Translations under genes and position numbers: made by a program
Notes under the pieces: generated by a model
The model's database searches: none
Seen by the model: only the letters and a program-made list of their open reading frames with translations
What the model was told of the DNA's origin: nothing
Source of the DNA: Cupriavidus sp. BIS7
GTDB taxonomy: Bacteria > Pseudomonadota > Gammaproteobacteria > Burkholderiales > Burkholderiaceae
Reading direction: 5' to 3'
DNA: 64,000 nucleotides
NCBI RefSeq assembly: GCF_000292345.1
Contig: NZ_ALOU01000091.1
Coordinates: 25,560-89,559 of the forward strand
Shown here: positions 13,947 to 22,744 of the stretch, in pieces
How positions within the stretch are numbered: the first letter of the stretch is position 1
How the letters are laid out: the number at the start of each line of letters is the position of its first letter

Positions 13947-14748
13947 GCGGGGCAGGCTCGATGGCGATGGTTTCCGCGTTGGCTTCAACGTGCAGCAGCG
14001 CAGCGGCCATCTCGCGCAGATGCGCGGCGTCCTTGGTCGACAGGTAGCGCATGGTCGGCTGCGCATCGGGGCTTGAAGCCAGACCGAACTCGGCCAGCTT
14101 GCGCGCGAGCTGGCGTGCGATGGCAACGCCAGTGTCGATTAGCGCCAGCTGGTTGCCAACCAGGTCTTCAATCGTTTCGGACAGAAATGGATAGTGCGTG
14201 CAGCCGAGCACGAGCGTGTCTGCGCCGGCTTCAAGCATCGGCGTGAGAAAGTTGTTCAGCTTCTGGCGAACGGCCTCGCTTGAAACGTCGCCCTGTTCGA
14301 TCAGCGGCACGAGCCCGATGCCTGCCTCGCAGAGAAAACGGCTCTCATTGCCGAGCGAGGTCAGCAGCCTGTTGAACTTTGCACTCTTCAGCGTATTCGC
14401 CGTGGCCAGCACGCCCACCACCTTGCTGCGGCTGGCCGCAGCTGCGGGCTTGAGGCCCGGTTCCACGCCGATGATCGGCACGCCCAGCCGTTCGCGCAGC
14501 GTTTGCACCGCGTGCATCGTGGCCGTATTGCAGGCGATGACGAGTGCCTTGCACCCCTGCGTGACCAGCCACTCGCAAACCTGCAGCGTGCGGGCCTCCA
14601 CGAACCGTTCGGGCTTTTCGCCATACGGCGCGTAGCGCGAATCCGCGAAGTAGATTAGCGACTCATGCGGCAGCAGCGCGCGCACTTCGCGCAGCACGGA
14701 CAGGCCGCCAAGGCCCGAGTCGAAGATGCCGATGGGGGAGGGGTTCAC
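13936..14748 (-). CDS. murI: Glutamate racemase
   Basis: 270 residues. Makes D-glutamate for peptidoglycan. Shows GIFDSGLGGLSVLREV at the N-terminus, catalytic Cys in VIACNTATMHA (near 74) and the second catalytic Cys in LVLGCTHYPFL (near 185). Typical length. Convergent with the AAA+ gene, overlapping by 11 bp. Followed on its 5' side by a palindromic repeat pair, not a shared operon with the fumarase. Confidence 0.95.
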   Translation of the reverse strand: MNPSPIGIFDSGLGGLSVLREVRALLPHESLIYFADSRYAPYGEKPERFVEARTLQVCEWLVTQGCKALVIACNTATMHAVQTLRERLGVPIIGVEPGLKPAAAASRSKVVGVLATANTLKSAKFNRLLTSLGNESRFLCEAGIGLVPLIEQGDVSSEAVRQKLNNFLTPMLEAGADTLVLGCTHYPFLSETIEDLVGNQLALIDTGVAIARQLARKLAEFGLASSPDAQPTMRYLSTKDAAHLREMAAALLHVEANAETIAIEPAPPTE

Positions 14749-14771
14749 GCGCGGAGCAGGGAGGGGTTTCT

Positions 14772-14891
14772 CCCCTCTCCCACTTGTGGGAGAGGGGCGG
14801 GGGAGAGGGCCGGTAGTTCAAGATGCGATAGTCGCAATTTGAACCTCGATACCCTCTCCCCCAACCCCTCTCCCGCGGAGCGGGAGAGGGG
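14772..14891. repeat. Pair of inverted palindromic intergenic repeats
   Basis: Two units, each palindromic: cccctctccca/tgggagagggg at 14772-14798, and cccctctcccgc/gcgggagagggg at 14865-14891. The two units, including their ccctctccccc / gggggagaggg flanks, are inverted with respect to each other across ~50 bp. They lie between murI and fumarase. The same ctcccctctccc start recurs at the right edge (63987-64000). REP-like element or double terminator. Confidence 0.8.
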
Positions 14892-14911
14892 AGCAGAACA
14901 GCAGCGACGAA

Positions 14912-16435
14912 TCAGGCAGCCGCGACCGGAATCTTGCCGATCCGTGCTTGCCACTCGGCGGGGCCGGTCTTGTGCACCGACGTACCCGAGCTGTCCACGG
15001 CCACCGTCACGGGCATGTCCTTGACGTCGAACTCGTAGATGGCTTCCATGCCGAGGTCTTCGAAGGCCAGGACCTTCGCACCGCGAATCGCCTTCGACAC
15101 CAGGTAGGCCGCGCCGCCCACGGCCATCAGGTAGGCCGACTTGTGCTTCTGGATCGATTCGATCGCCACGGGGCCGCGCTCAGCCTTGCCGATCATCGCG
15201 ATCAGGCCGGTCTGCGACAGCATCGTGTCGGTGAACTTGTCCATGCGGGTGGCGGTGGTGGGGCCAGCCGGGCCAACCACTTCGTCACGTACCGGGTCCA
15301 CGGGGCCCACGTAGTAGATCACGCGGTTCGTGAAGTCGATCGGCAGCTTCTCGCCCTTGGCCAGCATGTCGGCGATGCGCTTGTGCGCGGCGTCGCGGCC
15401 GGTCAGCATCTTGCCATTCAGCAGCAGCGTCTGGCCCGGCTTCCACGAGGCCACTTCTTCCGGCGTCAGCGTGTTCAGGTCCACGCGCTTCGAAGTCTCG
15501 GTGTTCGGTGCCCATTCCACGTTCGGCCATTGCGACAGGTCCGGCGCTTCCAGCTTGGCAACGCCGCTGCCGTCCAGCGTGAAGTGTGCGTGGCGGGTGG
15601 CCGCGCAGTTCGGGATCATCGCCACCGGCAGGTTGGCCGCATGGGTCGGGTAGTCAAGAACCTTCACGTCGAGCACGGTGGCCAGGCCGCCCAGGCCTTG
15701 CGCGCCGATGCCCAGTGCGTTGACCTTCTCGTACAGCTCGATGCGCAGTTCTTCGGCGCGGTTGCTCGGGCCGCGGGCGATCAGGTCTTGAATGTCGATC
15801 GGCTCCATCAGGGCTTCCTTGGCCAGCAGCATGGCCTTTTCTGCCGTGCCGCCAATGCCGATGCCCAGCATGCCGGGCGGGCACCAGCCTGCGCCCATGG
15901 TCGGCACGGTCTTGAGCACCCAGTCAACGATCGAGTCCGACGGGTTGAGCATCACGAACTTCGACTTGGCTTCGGAACCGCCGCCCTTGGCCGCGACGAT
16001 AACGTCCACCGTATCGCCCGGGACGATCGACATGTTGATCACCGCCGGCGTGTTGTCCTTCGTGTTGGTACGCTTTCCGGCCGGATCAGCCAGCACGCTG
16101 GCGCGCAGCTTGTTGTCCACGTCGTTGTACGCGCGGCGCACGCCTTCGTTGACCATGTCTTCCAGGCTCATCGTGGCGCCATCCCAGCGCACGTTCATGC
16201 CCACCTTCAGGAAGACCGTGACGATGCCGGTGTCCTGGCACAGCGGGCGCTTGCCTTCGGCGCACATGCGGCTGTTGGTCAGGATCTGCGCAATCGCATC
16301 CTTGGCGGCCGGACTCTGTTCCAGCTCATAGGCGCGGCCCAGGCTGGTGATGTAGTCCATCGGGTGGTAGTAGCTGATGTACTGCAGGGAATCGGCGACG
16401 CTCTGGATGAGGTCTTCTTGCTTGATGACTGTCAT
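14912..16435 (-). CDS. fumA: Class I fumarate hydratase (4Fe-4S)
   Basis: 507 residues. Hydrates fumarate to L-malate in the TCA cycle. Cluster-ligand Cys candidates in LCQDTGIVTVF, GAGWCPPGMLGIGIGG and MIPNCAATRHAHF. The C-terminal beta domain has VGPVDPVRDEVVGPAGPTTATRMD and the closing PVTVAVDSSGTSVHKTGPAEW. Start is ATG 16435 (MTVIKQEDLIQSV); a longer open frame up to 16819 has no family similarity. No strong Shine-Dalgarno. Monocistronic. The symbol could equally be fumB; class is certain, paralogue name is not. Confidence 0.93.
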   Translation of the reverse strand: MTVIKQEDLIQSVADSLQYISYYHPMDYITSLGRAYELEQSPAAKDAIAQILTNSRMCAEGKRPLCQDTGIVTVFLKVGMNVRWDGATMSLEDMVNEGVRRAYNDVDNKLRASVLADPAGKRTNTKDNTPAVINMSIVPGDTVDVIVAAKGGGSEAKSKFVMLNPSDSIVDWVLKTVPTMGAGWCPPGMLGIGIGGTAEKAMLLAKEALMEPIDIQDLIARGPSNRAEELRIELYEKVNALGIGAQGLGGLATVLDVKVLDYPTHAANLPVAMIPNCAATRHAHFTLDGSGVAKLEAPDLSQWPNVEWAPNTETSKRVDLNTLTPEEVASWKPGQTLLLNGKMLTGRDAAHKRIADMLAKGEKLPIDFTNRVIYYVGPVDPVRDEVVGPAGPTTATRMDKFTDTMLSQTGLIAMIGKAERGPVAIESIQKHKSAYLMAVGGAAYLVSKAIRGAKVLAFEDLGMEAIYEFDVKDMPVTVAVDSSGTSVHKTGPAEWQARIGKIPVAAA

Positions 16436-16622
16436 TTTGTGGGGGATGGGCAGCGGTGAAACACAGCCCGGAATCATACACCGTGATGGCGATGGCTGCC
16501 GCAATGCATACAGCCGTCGACATGCCTCTTGGTCGACAAAGTGGGGCGATTGCATCACCCCGGCGCGGAGAGGGGGCCGGTGCGCCGCTTGTGCCGATCG
16601 CTGGCTGGTCCCTGACCGGACG

Positions 16623-17624
16623 TTACCGGGACGGGTCGCTTCCCAGCGCGCGGCGCGCGATCGGGCCGGGCCAGCTTGCCAGCGCGATGCCGGCCAGCAC
16701 GCAGGCCAGCGCCACGCCATGGGCCCAGCCAGGCTGTTCCCCGAGCACGACGATGCCGTAGACCGCAGCGGCCACCGGCAATACCGATGTGAACACGCCC
16801 GCCAGTTGGGCCGGCACATGGCGGATGCCCTTCATCCAGAGCCAGAACGAGAACACGCTGGCAGACAGCGCGTACCAGAGCAGCATGGCCCACGTGGTGG
16901 TGCCCACGCTGCCGAAATCGAAGGTCAACAACGGCACCAGGCCCAGCGGCAGCATCAACGCGCCGCCGATCAGGTGCGTATAGGCGCAGATCTCGATCGC
17001 GGCCAGCGTCTGGGAAAGCCGGCGCGACAGGATGACGTAGATCGATTCACACACCACTGCGCCAAGGATCATCAGGTTGCCGATCAGCGCGCCGCTACCG
17101 CCCGCGCTGTCGCCGTGGCCGCCACCGCCGCGCGCGATATTGAGCACCGCGATGCCTGACACGGCCAGCAGCACCGACATCACGGTCCGCCGCGACAACC
17201 GTTCGCGCAGCCACAGCCATGACAGGATGGCCACCGTGGCCGGGATCGTGCTGGTGATGACGCCCGCCGCCATCGCGCTGGTCAGCCGCACGCCGCCAAG
17301 CATCAGCAGCGTGAACATGAACGTGCCGAAAAACGCCATCAGAAACAGGTTCAGCCATTCGGCGCGCGACACCTGGCGCATGCGCGCGGGCCGGTACCAC
17401 GGCGAAAGGCAGACGATGGCGATCAGGAAGCGCAGCAGTGCAAACAGCAGCACCGGCACCTCGGCGATGATGGACTTGCCCAGGCCGACGTTGCTGCCGA
17501 CGAGGGCCATGGCGGCGATCAGGAAAAGGGCGTGGATGGGCAAGGGGCGTCGGGCGGGAAGGTCACGACGTGATACGCCGCGAGAAAGGGCGTGCGCCGC
17601 GTTCGGGTATAGGGTCCGGCGCAT
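16623..17624 (-). CDS. EamA/DMT-superfamily transporter
   Basis: 333 residues, ten predicted TM helices in two EamA repeats (e.g. ALFLIAAMALVGSNVGLGKSI, then the second half starting LMILGAVVCESIYVILSRRL). The family exports small metabolites such as amino acids; the substrate cannot be read. The first ~25 residues are basic and atypical; an internal start at the Met of PIHALFLIAAM is possible. Transcribed away from acs across a ~180-bp divergent gap. Confidence 0.85.
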   Translation of the reverse strand: MRRTLYPNAAHALSRGVSRRDLPARRPLPIHALFLIAAMALVGSNVGLGKSIIAEVPVLLFALLRFLIAIVCLSPWYRPARMRQVSRAEWLNLFLMAFFGTFMFTLLMLGGVRLTSAMAAGVITSTIPATVAILSWLWLRERLSRRTVMSVLLAVSGIAVLNIARGGGGHGDSAGGSGALIGNLMILGAVVCESIYVILSRRLSQTLAAIEICAYTHLIGGALMLPLGLVPLLTFDFGSVGTTTWAMLLWYALSASVFSFWLWMKGIRHVPAQLAGVFTSVLPVAAAVYGIVVLGEQPGWAHGVALACVLAGIALASWPGPIARRALGSDPSR

Positions 17625-17807
17625 TATAGCTGTGCTAACTTAGTAGAGCCCACTGCACTTGCGCCCCCACGTCTCCCGAGTCAGGCCTGTCCGATCTGTT
17701 GCGATGCAGCATCCCGAATTGGGGATGCGCGCGTGGACCGTCAGGTTTAAGTAAGGCGCCGGGCGTACCTTGCACCGAAAGCAGTCAAAGTCAAACAGGA
17801 GACACCC

Positions 17808-19790
17808 ATGTCCGCCATCGAGTCGGTGATGCAGGAGCATCGCGTTTTCAATCCCCCTGCGTCGTTCGCCAAGACCGCCGCGATCCCCAGCATGGAGGCC
17901 TACCAGACGCTGTGCGACGAGGCTGCCAAGGATTACGAAGGCTTCTGGGCACGCCACGCACGCGAACTGCTGCACTGGCACAAGCCGTTCACCAAGGTGC
18001 TGGACGAGAGCGACGCGCCGTTCTACAAGTGGTTCGAGGACGGCCAGCTCAACGCTTCCTACAACTGCCTTGATCTCAATATCGAGAAGGGCAACGGCGA
18101 CAAGACAGCCATCGTCTTTGAAGCCGACGACGGCACCGTGACGCGCATCAGCTACAAGGAACTGCTGGTAAAGGTCAGCCGCTTCGCCAACGGCATGAAG
18201 GCCATGGGCATCAAGCGCGGCGACCGCGTGGTGATCTACATGCCGATGTCGATCGAAGGCGTGGTGGCAATGCAGGCTTGCGCGCGTATCGGCGCCACCC
18301 ATTCGGTGGTGTTTGGCGGCTTCTCCGCCAAGTCGCTGCAGGAACGGCTGGTGGACGTGGGCGCCGTGGCGCTGATTACCGCCGACGAGCAGATGCGCGG
18401 TGGCAAGGCACTGCCGCTGAAGGCCATCGCCGACGAGGCACTGGCGCTGGGCGGCTGCGAGGCGGTCAAGAATGTGATTGTCTACCGTCGCACGGGCGGC
18501 AATGTCGCCTGGACCGAAGGCCGCGACCGCTCGATGGAGGACGTCGCCGCCGGCCAGCCCGATATCTGCGCAGCCGAGCCCGTTGGTGCCGAGCACCCGC
18601 TGTTCGTACTCTATACGTCTGGCTCCACCGGCAAGCCCAAGGGCGTGCAGCACAGCACTGGCGGCTATCTGCTGTGGGCACTGATGACGATGCGCTGGAC
18701 CTTCGATATCAAGCCCGACGACATGTTCTGGTGCACGGCCGATATCGGCTGGGTTACCGGCCATACCTATATTGCGTACGGCCCGCTGGCGGCCGGTACC
18801 ACGCAGATCGTGTTCGAAGGCGTGCCGACATTCCCGAACGCTGGCCGTTTCTGGGACATGATCCAGCGCCACAAGGTCTCGATCTTCTACACCGCGCCAA
18901 CGGCAATCCGCTCGCTGATCAAGGCCGCCGAAGCCGACGAGAAGATCCACCCGAAGCAGTACGACCTGTCCAGCCTGCGCCTGCTGGGCACGGTGGGCGA
19001 GCCGATCAACCCCGAAGCATGGATGTGGTACTACAAGAACATCGGCGGCGAGCGTTGCCCGATCGTCGACACGTTCTGGCAGACCGAAACCGGCGGCCAC
19101 ATGATCACGCCGCTGCCGGGTGCCACGCCGCTGGTGCCTGGGTCGTGCACGCTGCCGCTGCCGGGCATCATGGCCGCCATCGTCGATGAGACTGGCCAGG
19201 ATGTGCCGAATGGTAATGGCGGCATCCTGGTCGTCAAGCGTCCGTGGCCGTCGATGATCCGCACGATCTGGGGCGACCCGGAGCGCTTCAAGAAGAGCTA
19301 CTACCCCGAGGAACTCGGAGGCAGGCTGTATCTGGCCGGTGATGGCTCGATCCGCGACAAGGACACCGGCTACTTCACCATCATGGGCCGCATCGACGAC
19401 GTGCTGAACGTCTCGGGCCACCGCATGGGCACGATGGAAATCGAATCGGCGCTGGTCTCGAACCCGATCGTGGCCGAGGCCGCCGTGGTGGGCCGCCCGG
19501 ACGACACCACCGGCGAGGCGATCTGCGCGTTCGTGGTGCTCAAGCGTGCGCGCCCGACCGGCGAAGAAGCGGTGAAGCTTGCTGCCGAACTGCGCAACTG
19601 GGTGGGCAAGGAGATCGGCCCGATTGCCAAGCCGAAGGACATCCGCTTCGGCGACAACCTGCCCAAGACGCGTTCGGGCAAGATCATGCGCCGTCTGCTG
19701 CGTTCGCTGGCCAAGGGCGAGGAAATTACGCAGGACACCTCGACGCTGGAAAACCCGGCCATTCTCGATCAGCTCAAGCAGGCGCAGTAA
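17808..19790 (+). CDS. acs: Acetyl-CoA synthetase
   Basis: 660 residues, the standard AMP-forming size. Converts acetate + ATP + CoA to acetyl-CoA. P-loop LYTSGSTGKPKGVQHSTGG, FWQTETGGHMITPLPG, and the C-terminal regulatory-lysine motif LPKTRSGKIMRRLLR. Ribosome site CAGGAGA precedes the ATG. The next gene, a sodium:solute symporter, is separated by a terminator but is a plausible partner in carboxylate use. Confidence 0.97.
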   Translation: MSAIESVMQEHRVFNPPASFAKTAAIPSMEAYQTLCDEAAKDYEGFWARHARELLHWHKPFTKVLDESDAPFYKWFEDGQLNASYNCLDLNIEKGNGDKTAIVFEADDGTVTRISYKELLVKVSRFANGMKAMGIKRGDRVVIYMPMSIEGVVAMQACARIGATHSVVFGGFSAKSLQERLVDVGAVALITADEQMRGGKALPLKAIADEALALGGCEAVKNVIVYRRTGGNVAWTEGRDRSMEDVAAGQPDICAAEPVGAEHPLFVLYTSGSTGKPKGVQHSTGGYLLWALMTMRWTFDIKPDDMFWCTADIGWVTGHTYIAYGPLAAGTTQIVFEGVPTFPNAGRFWDMIQRHKVSIFYTAPTAIRSLIKAAEADEKIHPKQYDLSSLRLLGTVGEPINPEAWMWYYKNIGGERCPIVDTFWQTETGGHMITPLPGATPLVPGSCTLPLPGIMAAIVDETGQDVPNGNGGILVVKRPWPSMIRTIWGDPERFKKSYYPEELGGRLYLAGDGSIRDKDTGYFTIMGRIDDVLNVSGHRMGTMEIESALVSNPIVAEAAVVGRPDDTTGEAICAFVVLKRARPTGEEAVKLAAELRNWVGKEIGPIAKPKDIRFGDNLPKTRSGKIMRRLLRSLAKGEEITQDTSTLENPAILDQLKQAQ

Positions 19791-19825
19791 GCAGATCGCC
19801 CAAGTCACGTATGCGTGATCCACAT

Positions 19826-19870
19826 CGTGCCCGTCTCGGTTCCGTGCTGAGCGGGCACGATTTTCTTTTC
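19826..19870 (+). terminator. Terminator of acs
   Basis: CGTGCCCG / CGGGCACG stem with an 18-nt loop followed by attttctttt, 36 nt after the acs stop. Confidence 0.8.
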
Positions 19871-19875
19871 CATTG

Positions 19876-21927
19876 ATGCCTGACGCCCAGTCGAGCTTTC
19901 GCCGCCGATTGCTGCTGTACTACGGCCTGTTCACACTAGGGCTGTTCGCATTCGTCGGCATGATGGGCCTGCTCGAGCATTCCAACGCGGATGCGCTCTG
20001 GCTCGGCTACGTCTTTCTCTTTGTCACGATCGCGATCTACGCCTGCATCGGGCTGATCTGCCGTACTTCGGACCTCAACGAGTACTACGTCGCGGGGCGC
20101 AAGGTGCCGGCGATGTTCAACGGCATGGCGATCGCGGCCGACTGGATGAGTGCGGCATCGTTCATCGGACTGGCCGGCATCATCTTTGTGTCGGGCTACG
20201 AAGGGCTGGCCTACGTGATGGGCTGGACCGGCGGCTACTGCCTGGTGGCCTTCCTGCTGGCGCCGTACCTGCGCAAGTACGGCGGGTATACGATTCCCGA
20301 TTTCCTGGCGGCGCGCTACGGCAATGGCAAGCCTGGCGGCAACCTGCCCGTGCGCGCCATTGCCGTGCTGGCGGCATCGCTGTGTTCGTTCGTCTATCTG
20401 GTTGCGCAGATTCAGGGGGTAGGGCTGATCGTCACGCGCTTTATCGGCGTGGAGTTTGCGGTTGGCGTGTTCTTCGGACTGGCCGGCATCCTGGTCTGTT
20501 CGTTCCTCGGCGGCATGCGCGCCGTGACGTGGACGCAGGTGGCGCAGTACATCATGCTCATCGTCGCATTCCTGCTGACGGTGTCGCTGATTGCGTGGAA
20601 ACATCACCACGAGGTGCTTCCGCAGATCAGCTACGGCAACCTGCTCAGGCAGATCGACCAGACGGAACGGGCGATCGAGCGTGATCCGGCGGAAGTGCAG
20701 GTGCGCGAAATATTCCAGCAGCAGGCCATTGCGCTGCAGGATCGCATCAGCCGGTTGCCCGCTTCGTTTATCGAGGAGCGCAATGCGCTCGACGCCAGGT
20801 TGCAGGAACTGCGCGCGCGTAACGCGCCGCTGCGAGAGATCAAGAGTGTGGAGCGCGAACGGCAGGCCTTCCCCGTGGATGCCGCAGACGCGCAGCAGCA
20901 GTGGAACCAGATGCGCGAGGATGCGCTGGCGCGCAGCCAGCTCTCGACGCCTTCGGCCGAGCCGTACCCCGCCGCATCCGAACAGGAACGCAAGACGCGC
21001 CGGCTCAATTTCGTGCTGCTGGTGTTCTGCCTGATGCTGGGCACAGCCAGCCTGCCGCACATCCTGACACGGCTCTATACGACGCCATCGGTCCGGGAGT
21101 CACGTAACTCGGTGGCCTGGGCGGTGTTCTGCATCGCGCTGCTGTATGTGTCCGCGCCAACGCTGGCGGCGCTGGTCAAGGTCGAGTTCCTGCAGCACCT
21201 GGTTGGTACGCCCTACGCCGAGTTGCCGCAGTGGGTGGTGCAATGGCGCAAGGTGGACCCGCCGGTATTCTCCATCCGCGACATGAATGGCGACGGCATC
21301 GTGCAGTGGGCCGAGATGCTGATCCAGCCCGACATGATCGTGCTGGCCGCGCCTGAAATCGCCGGACTGCCCTATGTGATCTCGGGGCTGGTTGCCGCCG
21401 GCGCGCTGGCGGCCGCCCTGTCCACGGCCGACGGGCTGCTGCTGACAATCGCCAATGCGCTTTCGCACGACGTCTACTACCACATGGTGGACCGCAAGGC
21501 GAGCCACCAGCGCCGCGTGACCACCGCCAAGATCGTGCTGCTCGGCGTGGCGCTGTTCGCGTCGTACGTGACGTCGCTGCGTCCCGGCAACATCCTGTTC
21601 CTGGTGGGCGCGGCGTTCTCGCTGGCGGCATCGAGCTTCTTCCCGGTACTGGTGCTGGCCATCTTCTGGCGACGTACCACGGCAGCCGGTGCCGTGGCCG
21701 GCATGGCAACCGGCCTGACCGTGGCTGTCTACTACATCTTCGTCAACTACCCGTTCTTCACCAAAATGACCGGCATCTTCGGCAACCGCTGGTTCGGCGT
21801 CGATCCTATCGCCTCCGGCGCCTTCGGCGTTCCAGCCGGATTCGCCGCGGCAATCCTGGTCAGCCTGGTGACCCCCAGGAACGCGCCAGTGATCGACCGG
21901 CTGGTGAACTATCTGAGGAAGGGGTAG
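19876..21927 (+). CDS. Sodium:solute symporter (VC_2705-like) with coiled-coil insert and EF-hand-like loop
   Basis: 683 residues. SSS-family carrier, probably for acetate or another small carboxylate given acs upstream (inference). TM core is recognisable: CRTSDLNEYYVAGRKVPAMFNG, IPDFLAARYGNG, and AAALSTADGLLLTIANALSHD. Between the TMs, residues ~260-372 form a long charged, heptad-rich hydrophilic insert. Around residue 469 stands DMNGDGIVQWAE, an EF-hand-type loop. Start ATG 19876; a TTG at 19873 is also in frame. Its first bases abut the acs terminator and no clear ribosome site is seen. Confidence 0.9.
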   Translation: MPDAQSSFRRRLLLYYGLFTLGLFAFVGMMGLLEHSNADALWLGYVFLFVTIAIYACIGLICRTSDLNEYYVAGRKVPAMFNGMAIAADWMSAASFIGLAGIIFVSGYEGLAYVMGWTGGYCLVAFLLAPYLRKYGGYTIPDFLAARYGNGKPGGNLPVRAIAVLAASLCSFVYLVAQIQGVGLIVTRFIGVEFAVGVFFGLAGILVCSFLGGMRAVTWTQVAQYIMLIVAFLLTVSLIAWKHHHEVLPQISYGNLLRQIDQTERAIERDPAEVQVREIFQQQAIALQDRISRLPASFIEERNALDARLQELRARNAPLREIKSVERERQAFPVDAADAQQQWNQMREDALARSQLSTPSAEPYPAASEQERKTRRLNFVLLVFCLMLGTASLPHILTRLYTTPSVRESRNSVAWAVFCIALLYVSAPTLAALVKVEFLQHLVGTPYAELPQWVVQWRKVDPPVFSIRDMNGDGIVQWAEMLIQPDMIVLAAPEIAGLPYVISGLVAAGALAAALSTADGLLLTIANALSHDVYYHMVDRKASHQRRVTTAKIVLLGVALFASYVTSLRPGNILFLVGAAFSLAASSFFPVLVLAIFWRRTTAAGAVAGMATGLTVAVYYIFVNYPFFTKMTGIFGNRWFGVDPIASGAFGVPAGFAAAILVSLVTPRNAPVIDRLVNYLRKG

Positions 21928-22000
21928 GGCGCCAGGCCCGGTTGCACACCGGCGATACCGCTTTGTGACGCACTGTGACGCACTGTGACGCGCATGGCGC

Positions 22001-22028
22001 TGGACACCGTGAACGGCTCTGCTATAAT
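22001..22028 (+). promoter_or_regulatory. Promoter of tRNA-Ser
   Basis: TGGACA, 16 nt, perfect TATAAT, 12 nt before the tRNA 5' end. Confidence 0.8.
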
Positions 22029-22040
22029 CGCGGACTTCCC

Positions 22041-22131
22041 GGAGAGATGGATGAGTGGTTTAAGTCGCACGCCTGGAAAGCGTGTATAGGTTAATAGCCT
22101 ATCGGGGGTTCGAATCCCCCTCTCTCCGCCA
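22041..22131 (+). tRNA. tRNA-Ser(GGA)
   Basis: GGAGAGA acceptor strand, class II long variable arm (TATAGGTTAATAGCCTA), GGGGGTTCGAATCCCCC T arm, encoded CCA. Anticodon loop CTGGAAA between GCACGC and GCGTG gives GGA. A hairpin terminator follows at 22140. Its 3' end is an integration target: the last 21 bp recur at 22258-22278. Confidence 0.97.
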
Positions 22132-22139
22132 GCACTCAA

Positions 22140-22168
22140 GCGCCCGCGCAAGCGGGCGTTGTCGTTTC
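22140..22168 (+). terminator. Terminator of tRNA-Ser
   Basis: cgcccgc-gcaa-gcgggcg stem then gttgtcgttt, 9 nt past the CCA. Confidence 0.75.
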
Positions 22169-22257
22169 CTGAGAGAAGCAAGCCAATGGGTTTGGCTTGC
22201 GCGGGGGATTCGAAGGGAATCGCTTGCAAGCGAATCAGCGGCCTGCGCGTGTGTAGG

Positions 22258-22278
22258 CGAATCCCCCTCTCTCCGCCA
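22258..22278 (+). repeat. Duplicated 3' end of tRNA-Ser (att site remnant)
   Basis: Identical over 21 bp to 22111-22131 (T-arm 3' strand, acceptor and CCA). The 126 bp between the copies contain the tRNA terminator and no gene. This is the footprint of tRNA-targeted integration. No second tRNA precedes this copy. Confidence 0.88.
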
Positions 22279-22744
22279 AAAATTCCCACAGGGCCTTGTT
22301 CTACAAGGCTTCTAGTCTCTTTGGGTATTCCTACCCACACTGCTACCCACATCGATCTATCGAAGAGGCCAGCGGCAATTGCCCGTCAGGCGCCATTGGT
22401 ATGGTTGGGCCAAGGAAGCCTTTCTGGGCGTTGATTCTGGCGAACTGGCGCAATTGATGGCACCAACTACCCTGTGGCGCGTGTCGTTGCTGTTTCGCCG
22501 AAGCATAGCGCCCACTCTCGGAATACTGATTTCTCCATCCCAACGGCGGGTCGCAATCGGCGTCACGGCCGGGACAGTGCTGTGATGTTTCAGGCGGCGT
22601 GGCGCAATTGATTGCGCTGCAAGGTTGACAACTGGCACGCATGGCCAAGAGCTGCCAGTTTTTCGCCGTTTACCCGGTTCTCCAGTGGGGGGCTCGCGTT
22701 CCGTTAAACTTGCCACAAGACACTAGGGAGGAGTGGACAAGAAC
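22279..22744. other. Island entry region without a gene
   Basis: 466 bp with no supportable ORF. It has tacccacactgctacccac near 22331-22349, resembling the junction arm often seen beside tRNA-linked integrase genes, but no integrase is left. Lower GC than the flanks. The Shine-Dalgarno GGGAGGAG at 22726-22733 serves the next gene. TTGACA at 22624 lacks a convincing -10. Confidence 0.5.

Noticed and set aside
14948..16459. 503-residue plus-strand frame
   Set aside because: Shadow of class I fumarase; Arg/His-rich composition typical of high-GC antisense.
17640..19823. 727-residue minus-strand frame
   Set aside because: Antisense of acs, which is unmistakable on the plus strand.
22258..22278. 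Second tRNA-Ser
   Set aside because: Only the last 21 bp are present; no anticodon arm.
21909..22352. 147-residue minus frame across tRNA-Ser
   Set aside because: Covers a tRNA and the att duplication; no ribosome site.
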